A DNA stretch of 64,000 nt from Eubacteriales bacterium (lineage in GTDB: Bacteria > Bacillota > Clostridia > Lachnospirales > Lachnospiraceae). The stretch spans positions 1 to 64,000 of the forward strand of contig JAUNDP010000002.1 of the NCBI GenBank assembly GCA_030526005.1. The letters are read 5' to 3'. The position numbers and the translations under genes were made by a program. Every line of letters starts with the position of its first letter. Position 1 is the stretch's first letter. The notes below the pieces were generated by a model, which had not been told where the DNA came from, ran no database searches, and was given only the letters and a program-made list of their open reading frames with translations. Shown here piece by piece: positions 1 through 8,622 of this stretch.

Positions 1-60
1 ATGAGTCACATCTGCCCCTATTTAGAACTATCTATTTCCCGACAGCCCCTTTTTTAACTT

Positions 61-333
61 TTATTCTATTTCTTCGCCCAGTCCCTGTGAAATGATCTGA
101 ACCATCTCCCGAAGAGCTTCTTTCTCATCACTTCCCTCGCAGACAAATTCAATCTCATCCCCATATTGCACTTTCGCACTCAATACATTTAAGAGACTTT
201 TTGCATTCACTGTCTTATTTCCGGCTGTAAATGTGATAATCGATTCATATTTTGCTGCTTCCTGGCACATCTGTGTCACTGGTCTCATATGCAGCCCTTT
301 TCTGTTTTTGATGGTTACTTTTTGGCTTACCAT
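61..333 (-). CDS. HPr-family phosphocarrier protein with intact His15 and Ser46
   Basis: Small PTS phosphocarrier-type protein of 90 residues. I chose the ATG at 333 rather than the one two codons upstream (339). It sits 8 bases after the GGGGAG ribosome site and puts the active histidine at exactly residue 15 (GLHMRP) and the HPr-kinase serine at residue 46 (NAKSLL), the canonical HPr numbering. Family knowledge: His15 is phosphorylated by Enzyme I and Ser46 by HPr kinase. The region after Ser46 (LLNVLS) departs from the usual IMGVMS, so it may be a paralogue rather than the main PtsH. It is last in a run behind cdaA and cdaR, with a short gap to cdaR, so co-transcription is likely. Confidence 0.88.
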   Translation of the reverse strand: MVSQKVTIKNRKGLHMRPVTQMCQEAAKYESIITFTAGNKTVNAKSLLNVLSAKVQYGDEIEFVCEGSDEKEALREMVQIISQGLGEEIE

Positions 334-362
334 ATTCATCGCTCCCCTGTTTTGCTGCTCTA

Positions 363-1664
363 TTAGTTCTTATCTGAATCATTTCCCTCTACATTGACAT
401 AGATCGTGACAGGTGAGACAAGCTCATATCCGTCTGGCAATTCCACATCTACCGGTACGCTGTAGGTGCCCGCGTCCTGATACTCTGTCAGATCAACCGA
501 AACCTTGATATCATCTGCTGTCAGCATAGAAGTCAGCGCTTCCACTTCACCTGTAGAGCGAACTCCGATCATCAGCTGATCGGCTGGCGTAAACACAAGG
601 TTCTTATCTTTTGGATATGCAATAATATCCAGCTGTGCCACCGGAAAGGCAACGGTACTGTCTCCCCATTTTTCAACTTTTACTTTTACTGTAATAACCG
701 GTTCTGTACCAGATTCCAGCTTCAGATTTTTCTCGTTCAAGACTTGCGTAAGATCAAATTCCGTCTCCATATCTTCTGTTATACCGTCCACAGAAATCAG
801 ATCCTCGATTTTCAGAAAAGATCCCATTTCTTTCAGAGCTTTCTCTGATCCTGCTATATTCAACGTCTCCGGTGTGGTAGAGATCTCTGTAATATGATAT
901 CCGTCTGCCGGCATACCCTTTGGAATAATCTTAATCGGAACTCCGTTTTTTATCGGCCACAGTTTAACATTCACGTCTACTTTTCCTTCTGAAAGTACTG
1001 CTCCTTCCATTGTTTTTAGTTCCAGACTGTTCATCTGTGTCTCTGTAAACGGAGCGCCATTTTTGTCTGTAATCTTGATGGAAGACGTCACTGTTCTGTC
1101 AGAAGAATACCCCTGCACAGATACAGGCACAGAAACTTTTCCGATAATTTTCAGCAGACTCTCTGCCCCTGCTATGTAGATCTTTTTTCCCTGAACGGCT
1201 TCCATGGACGCCACTTCATATCCTTTTACCGGTTTTCCTGTCTTCTCTACGTTCAGCGCAAATTCCTGCTCTTTTTTATCTTCCAGTTCGATCTTTAGTG
1301 ATGGCGGAAGCACCTTTATCTTATCCTGCGTAATTTTTCCATTGCTGCATTCGACAACAATCGGAATAGATCCAACGGCTTCATTCAAATTTTCAAAATC
1401 AGCAATCGCCTTAAAATCTGAAGCTCTCAAGCTTTGTATGACTGATTTTCTGGCTGTCACCCAGATTGTCACCTCATCTGTATTGTCGATTACACGGTAA
1501 ACTTTTCCTGCTTCCTCCAGTTTCTCTTTGTTTTCTATTGTCACTGTCACATTGAAAGGTTGTGTCTTTTCAGGATCATCGGTATTGACTACCATAAGCC
1601 ATATTCCAAATGCAACAAGAACAGAAATAATTTTTAATCCGATATTGTTCCAGGTCCGCTTCAC
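363..1664 (-). CDS. cdaR: YbbR-domain protein CdaR, partner of the diadenylate cyclase
   Basis: Membrane-anchored extracytoplasmic protein of about 433 residues. One N-terminal transmembrane segment (IISVLVAFGIWLMVV) is followed by repeated YbbR modules of about 80-90 residues. In Bacillus and Listeria CdaR binds CdaA and modulates cyclic-di-AMP synthesis. An ATG exists at 1682, but the GTG at 1664 is better: GGAAGGGG lies just upstream and GTG overlaps the TGA of cdaA in a GTGA, the usual signature of translational coupling. In many Firmicutes the next gene is glmM. Here an HPr gene follows instead. Confidence 0.9.
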   Translation of the reverse strand: MKRTWNNIGLKIISVLVAFGIWLMVVNTDDPEKTQPFNVTVTIENKEKLEEAGKVYRVIDNTDEVTIWVTARKSVIQSLRASDFKAIADFENLNEAVGSIPIVVECSNGKITQDKIKVLPPSLKIELEDKKEQEFALNVEKTGKPVKGYEVASMEAVQGKKIYIAGAESLLKIIGKVSVPVSVQGYSSDRTVTSSIKITDKNGAPFTETQMNSLELKTMEGAVLSEGKVDVNVKLWPIKNGVPIKIIPKGMPADGYHITEISTTPETLNIAGSEKALKEMGSFLKIEDLISVDGITEDMETEFDLTQVLNEKNLKLESGTEPVITVKVKVEKWGDSTVAFPVAQLDIIAYPKDKNLVFTPADQLMIGVRSTGEVEALTSMLTADDIKVSVDLTEYQDAGTYSVPVDVELPDGYELVSPVTIYVNVEGNDSDKN

Positions 1665-2527
1665 CGGTTCCACCCCTTCCATAATTTAAACTTCTTGGTG
1701 TCGATGGATTTATTCTGAACAATCACAAGCTGCTGCTTCAGAACTTCCGGTGTGACCGCACGCATTAACTTTCCTTTCAATGCGATGGAAATATTTCCTG
1801 TCTCCTCTGACACAATAATAGTCAGAGAATCTGTCACTTCACTGACACCAACCCCGGCACGATGCCTTGTTCCCAGTTCCTTGCTCAATTCCATATTGTC
1901 GGATAAAGGAAGATAGCACGTTGCCGCCACAATTCTGTCACCTCTTACAATCACAGCGCCGTCATGAAGCGGTGTGTTATGTTCAAAAATATTAATCAGA
2001 AGCTGACTCGTCAGAATAGAATCGAGCGCAATTCCTGTTCTCTCAAACTCTGTCAGCATCACATTTTGTTCAATTACAATCAAAGCCCCTGTCTTTGCCT
2101 TTCCCATTTCCACGCAGCCTTTTACGATTTCATTGATCGTTTTATCTGTAAAACGCTGTTTCACTTCTTTGGAATTTTCAAATGGAATCAGTGACGAGAA
2201 AAACTTTTTTTCTCCAAGCTGTTCCAAAGCTCTTCTGAGTTCTGGCTGGAAGATAACGAGCGCTGCCACGATCGCCATATCCAGTCCTTTTGTTATAATA
2301 TACATGATGGTATCCATCTGACATATCTTAGCGATCAAAATAAACATGCAGATAAATACAATTCCTTTCAGAAGGGTCCATGCCCGTGTGTCTTTAATCC
2401 AAAGCAGGATGCGATAGACAATGAATGACAAGATAATGATTTCCAACACATCTGTGATAGAAATATGGACGGCTGGCACAGAAAGCCATGATAAATGCTT
2501 AATAAAAAAATTTCTAATTGCGCTCAT
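1661..2527 (-). CDS. cdaA: Diadenylate cyclase CdaA (cyclic-di-AMP synthase)
   Basis: Makes cyclic-di-AMP from two ATP at the membrane. The 288-residue protein has hydrophobic segments in the first ~95 residues and a DisA_N-type catalytic domain at about 100-260. The two signature motifs are intact: DGA at 189-191 within PLHDGAVIV, and RHR at 221-223 within GTRHRAGVGVSE. Length is typical of the family (about 270-280). It overlaps cdaR by four bases and starts 5 bases after the preceding membrane-protein gene, so these are one transcript. Cyclic-di-AMP usually governs potassium/osmolyte balance and wall homeostasis. Confidence 0.95.
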   Translation of the reverse strand: MSAIRNFFIKHLSWLSVPAVHISITDVLEIIILSFIVYRILLWIKDTRAWTLLKGIVFICMFILIAKICQMDTIMYIITKGLDMAIVAALVIFQPELRRALEQLGEKKFFSSLIPFENSKEVKQRFTDKTINEIVKGCVEMGKAKTGALIVIEQNVMLTEFERTGIALDSILTSQLLINIFEHNTPLHDGAVIVRGDRIVAATCYLPLSDNMELSKELGTRHRAGVGVSEVTDSLTIIVSEETGNISIALKGKLMRAVTPEVLKQQLVIVQNKSIDTKKFKLWKGWNR

Positions 2528-2532
2528 CTATC

Positions 2533-3702
2533 TCATCCCCCTTTTCTTTTATCGTATCGGCTTCCGCCTTGTTCTGTCCGGCGTCTCAGCCATTCTTGTC
2601 TTTGTTGTTCTTTTGGATCTACTTTTGGCGCCGGAGCATCATACCACGATGGATTCTGTCTTTGTCTGACGAAGTTTTGTTCCTGTCTGACCGAATTTTG
2701 CTCCTGTCTGGCCAATCTATTTTTTCTTGCATCATCCACTTCCTGCTGCGTCACATATCCGTTCATCTGCTGTGAACTGCTGTACCCATTCATCTGCTGC
2801 GGACTGCTTTTCTTTTTTCCAATCTTTGGAACAGCTTTTACATAATAATAATATTCATCATCTTCAAACTGTACTCTTTCTGTCCGGCGATAATCCACAT
2901 GAAACAGAAAAATCTGCACTCCAAGCGCTGCAAAGACAGTCACAACAGAACCGATCGCCATTCCGACAAAGCTCTCTCCGCTTTTAAGCATCAAAATGCC
3001 GATTACCGTCAGCAAAATATAGGAAAAAATACCGGCTCCAATCGCAAAATGCCATGCATAATCAACAGACATTCTCCGAATCATCAGTACAATCAGAAAA
3101 ACAACAAGAAGAATCACAGTCATCAGGATCATGTCTTTTGCCTGCGTCAGTTCTCCCATCACACCTGTAATATTTTTCAGGATTTCATTCATATCGCTTC
3201 CCGAAACTGCCATATAATTACTTCCTGTTATAATCTGTACAATATAATATAAAACCGTACCAGTCACAATTCCAAGCGCTCCGTGCAATCCGGAAGTCAG
3301 TCCTAAAATAACAGGTATCAGGCATGGAATGTGAAGCCATAAGGTCACTGGCATAAGCAGCATAGAAGCGCTTTCTTTTGGTCCCATACCAAAATAAAGC
3401 AGTCCTATAATAAAGAGCGCAGCGCCTCCCACGCCAAGCGCCTCTATTGACATAGACGCCAGATTGACAAGCAGAAATGCTCCTGCCACAACGCTGATGA
3501 TGTTCGTAGACAGAAATGCGCAGATACCTGCTGCTCCTGCTGTAAGCAGAAGGTCCCGGATCGTGTTGCCGGATTGAAACTGAATCTGAATCACCTGAAA
3601 TACTGTCAAAGCAAGCAAAAACTTTAAAACTGCGCGAATCAGAACTGCATTTTTATTATAAAATTTCTGAAGAGATCTCCGTAATTTTAACAGTAGTTTC
3701 AT
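2533..3702 (-). CDS. Polytopic membrane protein of unknown function with a repeat-bearing Gln/Arg-rich tail
   Basis: I do not recognise a specific family. Residues 1-275 hold about eight or nine hydrophobic stretches, so this is an integral membrane protein. The remaining ~115 residues are hydrophilic and probably cytoplasmic, and contain short direct repeats: QQMNGY twice, and RQEQN in three related copies (RQEQNS, RQEQNF, RQRQN). The basic end (RRRTEQ...RYDKRKGG) could contact nucleic acid or lipid head groups, which is only inference. It overlaps the upstream 136-residue gene by four bases and lies just before cdaA, suggesting a membrane complex or wall/turgor role. Confidence 0.8.
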   Translation of the reverse strand: MKLLLKLRRSLQKFYNKNAVLIRAVLKFLLALTVFQVIQIQFQSGNTIRDLLLTAGAAGICAFLSTNIISVVAGAFLLVNLASMSIEALGVGGAALFIIGLLYFGMGPKESASMLLMPVTLWLHIPCLIPVILGLTSGLHGALGIVTGTVLYYIVQIITGSNYMAVSGSDMNEILKNITGVMGELTQAKDMILMTVILLVVFLIVLMIRRMSVDYAWHFAIGAGIFSYILLTVIGILMLKSGESFVGMAIGSVVTVFAALGVQIFLFHVDYRRTERVQFEDDEYYYYVKAVPKIGKKKSSPQQMNGYSSSQQMNGYVTQQEVDDARKNRLARQEQNSVRQEQNFVRQRQNPSWYDAPAPKVDPKEQQRQEWLRRRTEQGGSRYDKRKGG

Positions 3703-4109
3703 TCTTTTGTTCTCCTTCTTTCCGTCTTTTCATATTCTGCTGCAAGAGGCTGCATCATCTTGCGATACCGCTCTCTTGTTTTCTTCATCTTTTGATATCG
3801 AATGGTATAAACTATCCATGTCAAAACCATATAGATCCCCATAATAACCAGATAAGCCGTCAGAATCTGAAGTCCAAACTGCACCGGGTCCAGTTTATTC
3901 AGAGAGGCAGCAATTTCATCCAGACGATACAACGCCCATACTCCAAAGCCGATGCAAAAAGCGATCGTGATAAAAATCCAGTTTTTCATCATCTTTGCGC
4001 TCACATAATCACTTCTGTATGTACTTCTGACTGTCTCTATTTCTTTCTCATGTTCTTTTTCAAAGATCGCCAGTCTCGTCATTCTCTGCACTTTTCTTTC
4101 ATCTATCAT
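3699..4109 (-). CDS. Small two-helix membrane protein, unknown function
   Basis: 136 residues. A charged N-terminal segment (about 1-40) precedes a transmembrane helix near 43-62 and a second near 80-103. A strongly basic C-terminus (RYQKMKKTRERYRKMM...ERRRTKE) follows. Both ends would lie on the same side of the membrane. It is the first gene of the cdaA transcript and overlaps the next gene by four bases (ATGA), so the two are probably translated together. No enzyme motif is visible and no family is assigned. Confidence 0.78.
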   Translation of the reverse strand: MIDERKVQRMTRLAIFEKEHEKEIETVRSTYRSDYVSAKMMKNWIFITIAFCIGFGVWALYRLDEIAASLNKLDPVQFGLQILTAYLVIMGIYMVLTWIVYTIRYQKMKKTRERYRKMMQPLAAEYEKTERRRTKE

Positions 4110-4182
4110 TTCTTTCTCCCGACTCTCTTGTCTCTTTTCTTTTTTTCTATGTCTCTTTTCTTTTTTCAGAAGTCACTGTTTC

Positions 4183-4211
4183 ATTATAGCATAACTCTTT
4201 TTGGAAAGAAA
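4183..4211 (-). promoter_or_regulatory. Probable promoter of the cdaA-cdaR-HPr operon (extended -10)
   Basis: On the minus strand TATAAT (4188-4183) is preceded by TGC, giving an extended -10, with TTTCTT 17 bases further upstream as a weak -35. It lies about 75 bases before the 136-residue membrane-protein gene, and no other promoter is evident before that start. Confidence 0.5.
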
Positions 4212-4214
4212 GTT

Positions 4215-5507
4215 TTATTCTTTATGCAGCTGCTTCTTTTCTTTTTGTTCTTCTTTTTGATAGATCAGCATATGTTTTTCCGGTTCGATATAGTCCAGTT
4301 TTTCATACTCTTGCGTCTCGGTTGGAAGTTTCTTTTTTCTGAGGCTGTATTCCAGCCATGTCTTAACCAGATAATAGAGGACTGCAAATACTGGTACTCC
4401 TGCAATCATTCCGATAATTCCAAACAGTCCGCTTCCAATCAAAATTGCAAAGATAACCCAGAATGCGGACAATCCTGTCGAGCTGCCTAGAATTTTAGGT
4501 CCGATAATATTTCCATCTAACTGCTGCAGTATGATAATAAAGATCAGAAACATGATTCCTTTTCCCGGACTGACCAACAAAATCAGCAAAATACTGGGAA
4601 TTGCCCCGAGATACGGTCCAAAAAACGGAATTACATTTGTTACTCCGACAATTACGCTGACAAGAGGAATATAGGGCATCTTCATTATCGTCATTCCAAC
4701 AAAGCAGAGCACTCCGATAATTAAAGAATCGATCAGCTTTCCTGAAATAAAACCGCTGAAAATAGAATGACTTTTTCTGACTACTTCCAGAATATTATTC
4801 GCCTGTCGTTCATAAAAGAGCGCATACAGCACTTTTTTTCCCTGACCGACAAATTTTTGTTTGCTTACAAGCAGATACATGGAGATAATCACACCAATCA
4901 TGATATTCAAGAGCATTTTAGCAATTCCAATGACACCTGTTGTAAAATAAGAGAGAAAATTTTCCAGATTCTGCAGCACTCCCGCATTGATCCAGGATGA
5001 AATTTCTCTGCTTCCATCATTCAGCAGATTTTCTGCAAATGCTACCCATTGACTGTCGCTGTTTTTTGTCAGTTTTTCCAAAAGTTCCGCTATTTGATTG
5101 ATATATCCGGGCAGTGCACGGATAAATGTTCCAAGGCTGTTTGCCAGTTCGGGCATTAAGACAGATCCGATTCCTAATATAATAACAATCGCCAAAATTT
5201 CTGTAACTCCTACGCTGACCATTCGGATCTGGTTCTGTGTGATCTTTTTCCACTTCAATTTCCATACTGCTGCCGTGCCCTGTCTTTCCATAAAATTGAC
5301 GATCGGATTTAAAAGATACGCAATCACAATTCCAATCAAAACAGGCTGGAGCACATATAGCAGTATTTTAAAAAAATGAATGATTTCCTTTATATTAAAT
5401 ATGGCAAATGAAAAGAGAATAGCAGCTGCAATTACAAAAAATACTAATAATGCTTTCGCAGAATATTTTTTCCATTCTTCTTTCTTTTTTTTGTAATCTT
5501 CTATCAT
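4215..5507 (-). CDS. AI-2E family (PerM/YdiK-type) transporter
   Basis: 430-residue polytopic membrane protein of the PF01594 type. It shows the expected order: two or three N-terminal helices (about 20-90), a long loop with amphipathic helices (about 100-190), then the conserved core with ISGKLIDSLIIG, VSVIVGVTNVIPFFGPYLG and the C-terminal helices. The GxxNxIPxxGP motif is intact. Members have been linked to autoinducer-2 export or Na+/H+ antiport, so the substrate here is not known. The charged C-terminus is cytoplasmic. Its start overlaps the end of comF by four bases. Confidence 0.88.
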   Translation of the reverse strand: MIEDYKKKKEEWKKYSAKALLVFFVIAAAILFSFAIFNIKEIIHFFKILLYVLQPVLIGIVIAYLLNPIVNFMERQGTAAVWKLKWKKITQNQIRMVSVGVTEILAIVIILGIGSVLMPELANSLGTFIRALPGYINQIAELLEKLTKNSDSQWVAFAENLLNDGSREISSWINAGVLQNLENFLSYFTTGVIGIAKMLLNIMIGVIISMYLLVSKQKFVGQGKKVLYALFYERQANNILEVVRKSHSIFSGFISGKLIDSLIIGVLCFVGMTIMKMPYIPLVSVIVGVTNVIPFFGPYLGAIPSILLILLVSPGKGIMFLIFIIILQQLDGNIIGPKILGSSTGLSAFWVIFAILIGSGLFGIIGMIAGVPVFAVLYYLVKTWLEYSLRKKKLPTETQEYEKLDYIEPEKHMLIYQKEEQKEKKQLHKE

Positions 5508-6229
5508 GTGCTCTCTCCCTCCTCAGAACCTCCGATACAAAGGCTCAAAAAATAAATCTCCTCAACTCCGGATTTTTTTAATACCTCTGCTATCGCATCA
5601 ACGGTACTTCCTGTCGTATAAATATCATCCACAATCAGTATTTTTCTTAATTTTACATCATTTTTTGTGATAATAAAAGCTTTTTTCAGGTTATTTTCTC
5701 TGTCTTTTCCTTCCAGTTCTTTCTGCGGCTTCGTATTTCTCACACGCGCAACCAAATCGCAAATCAGTGGCAGATTCAGCTCGTCTGCAATCTCCCTTGC
5801 CAGCAGTTCTGCCTGATTATATCCTCTTAATCGCTGTTTCTTTCTGTACATCGGAACGGGAACGACTGCCTCTACTTTCCATCTTTTTGTCTTTTCTTCT
5901 GCCTCTTTTGCCATAAGACGTCCAAAAATTTGTGCATACGCCCTCTGGTTCTGAAATTTCATACGGTGAACGGCTTTTCTTACTTCTTCCTTATATAGAT
6001 AGATTGCCATTCCTTCTCTATAGAGATGTCTTTTTCTTTGACAATCCGGACAAAATTCCTGTTCTTTTGATCGGATTGGTCTTCCACATCTTTTACACTG
6101 CGGCTCTGAAATTTTTTTTATCTTTTTTCTGCAGGAATCACAGATTTCCAGTTTCCCCCCTACCATCACTTTCTGGCAAAAAGGACATCTTGAGGGATAA
6201 AAAATCCCTGCCATCCACATTTTTATCAT
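5504..6229 (-). CDS. comF: ComF-family amidophosphoribosyltransferase-like protein
   Basis: 241 residues. The N-terminus carries four CxxC pairs (C15/C18, C30/C33, C45/C48, C60/C63) expected to bind zinc. The C-terminal half is a type I phosphoribosyltransferase fold with the PRPP loop ILIVDDIYTTGST at about 197-209. ComF acts in DNA uptake and single-strand handling in competent Firmicutes. No other competence gene is present in this window. Several closely spaced Met codons lie at the start, so the exact start is uncertain by a few residues. It follows recD2 after about 54 bases and overlaps the AI-2E gene downstream. Confidence 0.9.
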   Translation of the reverse strand: MIKMWMAGIFYPSRCPFCQKVMVGGKLEICDSCRKKIKKISEPQCKRCGRPIRSKEQEFCPDCQRKRHLYREGMAIYLYKEEVRKAVHRMKFQNQRAYAQIFGRLMAKEAEEKTKRWKVEAVVPVPMYRKKQRLRGYNQAELLAREIADELNLPLICDLVARVRNTKPQKELEGKDRENNLKKAFIITKNDVKLRKILIVDDIYTTGSTVDAIAEVLKKSGVEEIYFLSLCIGGSEEGEST

Positions 6230-6283
6230 TCAAATTCCTATGGCTCTCTCCCATACGCCACCTATTTTCAATGATCTTTTTTC

Positions 6284-8509
6284 TCAGGAGCCCATTTGAA
6301 AAATTTCCTGTATTCTGTCGCTGAGCGTTGTATATCTTTTCTGTTCAAATTCATTGTGCACCATCTGATCGAACGTATCTGGATTTCCTACCAAAGTCAC
6401 ACATTTGCGCGCTCTTGTCACTGCCGTATACAAAAGATTTCTTGTCATCAGCATTCTTGGTCCTGTCATCAGCGGAATCACAACGGCTGGATATTCGCTT
6501 CCCTGTGATTTATGTACCGTAACAGCATAGGAAAGTTCCAGCTCATCGAGTTGTTTAAATGGGTATTCGACAAATCTCTTCTCATCAAATTCTACTGTCA
6601 TGGTCTCTGCAAATAAATTAATCTCTCTCACAATTCCCATATCTCCGTTAAATACGCCGGCTCCTTTTTCGATCGGTATCCCGTAATTGCCTCGCACTTC
6701 CCATTCAATCTGATAATTGTTTTTAATCTGCATAACCTTATCGCCTTCTCGAAACAGACCATCTCCATGTTCTCTTTCTCTTTTTGATTCTGCCTTTGGA
6801 TTTAAATATTCCTGTAAGATGCGATTTAAGCGTTCCACCCCAAGCAGTCCTTTGCGCATCGGCGTCAGAACCTGAATATCAAATGGATCTGCACCGACAT
6901 AGCGCGGCATCTTTTTTAAAATCAGCGTAAGCACTACACTGATGATCACATTTGCATCCTCTCTTTTCAAAAAGAAAAAATCTCTGCTTTTATTGTCAAG
7001 TATGATCTTCTCTCCTCGATTGATTTTATGGGCATTTACAATGATATCACTCTGTGTCGCCTGTCTGAAAATTTTATTCAGACGAACTACGTTCAAACAC
7101 TGGGACTGGATCAAATCCTTCAGGATACTTCCCGGACCGACCGATGGCAGCTGATTGATATCCCCGACAAGGATCAGTCTCGTCCCAACCATCACTGCGC
7201 TTAACAGCGCTTTCATCAGATAAATATCGACCATGGACATCTCATCAATAATCAAAACATCCGTCTCAATCGGATCTTCCTCCCCTTTTCCAAAGATTCC
7301 TCTCTCCTGACTCTCATCAGAAATAGCAGACACTTCCAGCAAACGGTGTATCGTCTGTGCCGTTCTTCCCGTGGCTTCCGACATCCGTTTTGCCGCTCTT
7401 CCTGTCGGAGCTGCAAGCATCACTTCCAATCCTTCCATCTCAAAATAATCAATCATCGCATTGATTGTCGTTGTCTTTCCTGTTCCCGGCCCTCCTGTCA
7501 GGATCAGCACTCCTGTCCGCACTGCTTCCAGCACTGCTTTTTTTTGCAGTTCATCCAGCACCGTATGATTTTTCTTTTCGATCACATCAATTTTTTTCTG
7601 AATCTGTTCCGGTGCAATCTCTTCTGAAACATTCAGATCATACAATTTCTTTGCAATCTGAAGTTCCATAAAATAATAAGAGCTTCCATATATAATCACA
7701 TTTCCTTCTTTTTCTTTGATGATTACTTTTCTCTCAATCGCAAGATCCATCAGATGTTTTTCCATCTGTTCCTCCAAAAGCCCCAAAAGCTCGCCTGCCC
7801 GATCCATCAGAATCTTTTTGGGAAGATAGATATGTCCTTCTGCTGCCGCCTGCTGAAGGCAATAAGAAATTCCGCATTTTATCCGATAATCAGAGTCGAG
7901 ATGGATTCCCACACGCGCTGCGATTTCATCTGCCATTTTAAATCCGATTCCTGTAATTTCCTCTGCCATGCGATACGGATTTTCCTGTATCACCTGGTAC
8001 ATTTTTTCTTTGTATCGCTGGTAGATTTTCGCCCCAGTTGTCGTAGATATTCCATACTTTTGCAGGAAAACCATTGCTTTTCGCATATCATGCTTCTCCG
8101 CCATCTGTTCTGCAATCTCCAGCGCTTTTCTCTCACTGATTCCTTTAATTTCTGCCAGGCGTTCCGGCTCTTCCTCCATGATCCGGAATGTGTCCTGTTT
8201 AAACTTTTTTACAATCCTTGATGCCAGCGCCGCTCCAATTCCTCTGATCGCTCCGCTTCCCAGATATCGTTCAATCGCACTTTCATCTTCCGGCGTTTTC
8301 AGTTCTATCTTCTGAATCTTGAATTGTTTTCCATAGATGGCATGTTCTACAAACACTCCCTCTGCCTCTATATTTTCTCCTTCATCTATATAGGGCAGAA
8401 GTCCTACACATGTCAGTTCTTCGCCTCCCCGGACGATATTCATTACCGTATATCCGTTGTCCTGATTTCGGAATATAATATGTTCCACATATCCTTCTAT
8501 TACTTCCAT
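6284..8509 (-). CDS. recD2: ATP-dependent 5'-3' DNA helicase RecD2
   Basis: 741-residue SF1B helicase of the RecD-like YrrC type, with the long N-terminal region (about 1-320: an OB-like part and helix-hairpin-helix repeats such as GSGAIRGIG and ITGIGFKMADEIA) that separates RecD2 from RecBCD RecD. Walker A is GGPGTGKTTT at about 339-348, Walker B IDEMSMVD at about 420-428, and the C-terminal motif VTHKSQGSEYPAV is intact. RecD2 works without RecBC in repair and fork maintenance. This organism uses AddAB (31.8-38.9 kb) for end resection, which agrees with a stand-alone role. Confidence 0.95.
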   Translation of the reverse strand: MEVIEGYVEHIIFRNQDNGYTVMNIVRGGEELTCVGLLPYIDEGENIEAEGVFVEHAIYGKQFKIQKIELKTPEDESAIERYLGSGAIRGIGAALASRIVKKFKQDTFRIMEEEPERLAEIKGISERKALEIAEQMAEKHDMRKAMVFLQKYGISTTTGAKIYQRYKEKMYQVIQENPYRMAEEITGIGFKMADEIAARVGIHLDSDYRIKCGISYCLQQAAAEGHIYLPKKILMDRAGELLGLLEEQMEKHLMDLAIERKVIIKEKEGNVIIYGSSYYFMELQIAKKLYDLNVSEEIAPEQIQKKIDVIEKKNHTVLDELQKKAVLEAVRTGVLILTGGPGTGKTTTINAMIDYFEMEGLEVMLAAPTGRAAKRMSEATGRTAQTIHRLLEVSAISDESQERGIFGKGEEDPIETDVLIIDEMSMVDIYLMKALLSAVMVGTRLILVGDINQLPSVGPGSILKDLIQSQCLNVVRLNKIFRQATQSDIIVNAHKINRGEKIILDNKSRDFFFLKREDANVIISVVLTLILKKMPRYVGADPFDIQVLTPMRKGLLGVERLNRILQEYLNPKAESKREREHGDGLFREGDKVMQIKNNYQIEWEVRGNYGIPIEKGAGVFNGDMGIVREINLFAETMTVEFDEKRFVEYPFKQLDELELSYAVTVHKSQGSEYPAVVIPLMTGPRMLMTRNLLYTAVTRARKCVTLVGNPDTFDQMVHNEFEQKRYTTLSDRIQEIFQMGS

Positions 8510-8575
8510 TTTATTCTCCCATCTGTATCAAACATTTTGCTCTGCCATCTAAAATCATATTTTCCTTCTATTCCA

Positions 8576-8618
8576 AAACGGGGCAGCTTCAGACTGTCTG
8601 TCTGAAGATCCCCCGTTT
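8576..8618 (-). terminator. Two-tier hairpin downstream of mreB
   Basis: Outer stem AAACGGGG/CCCCGTTT (8576-8583 with 8611-8618) and inner stem TTCAGAC/GTCTGAA (8588-8594 with 8600-8606), just after the mreB stop on the minus strand. The T-tract after the stem is short (TTTT), so it may be leaky toward recD2. Confidence 0.6.
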
Positions 8619-8622
8619 CCTG

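Noticed and set aside
1..60. GC-rich GGGGCTGTCGGG segment on the minus strand at the left edge
   Set aside because: Could be the 5' arm of a terminator after the HPr gene, but the matching arm would lie outside the window, so it cannot be shown.
4128..4170. Direct repeat TGTCTCTTTTCTTTTTT before the 136-aa membrane-protein gene
   Set aside because: Low-complexity pyrimidine tract in a leader; no sign of a mobile or regulatory element.
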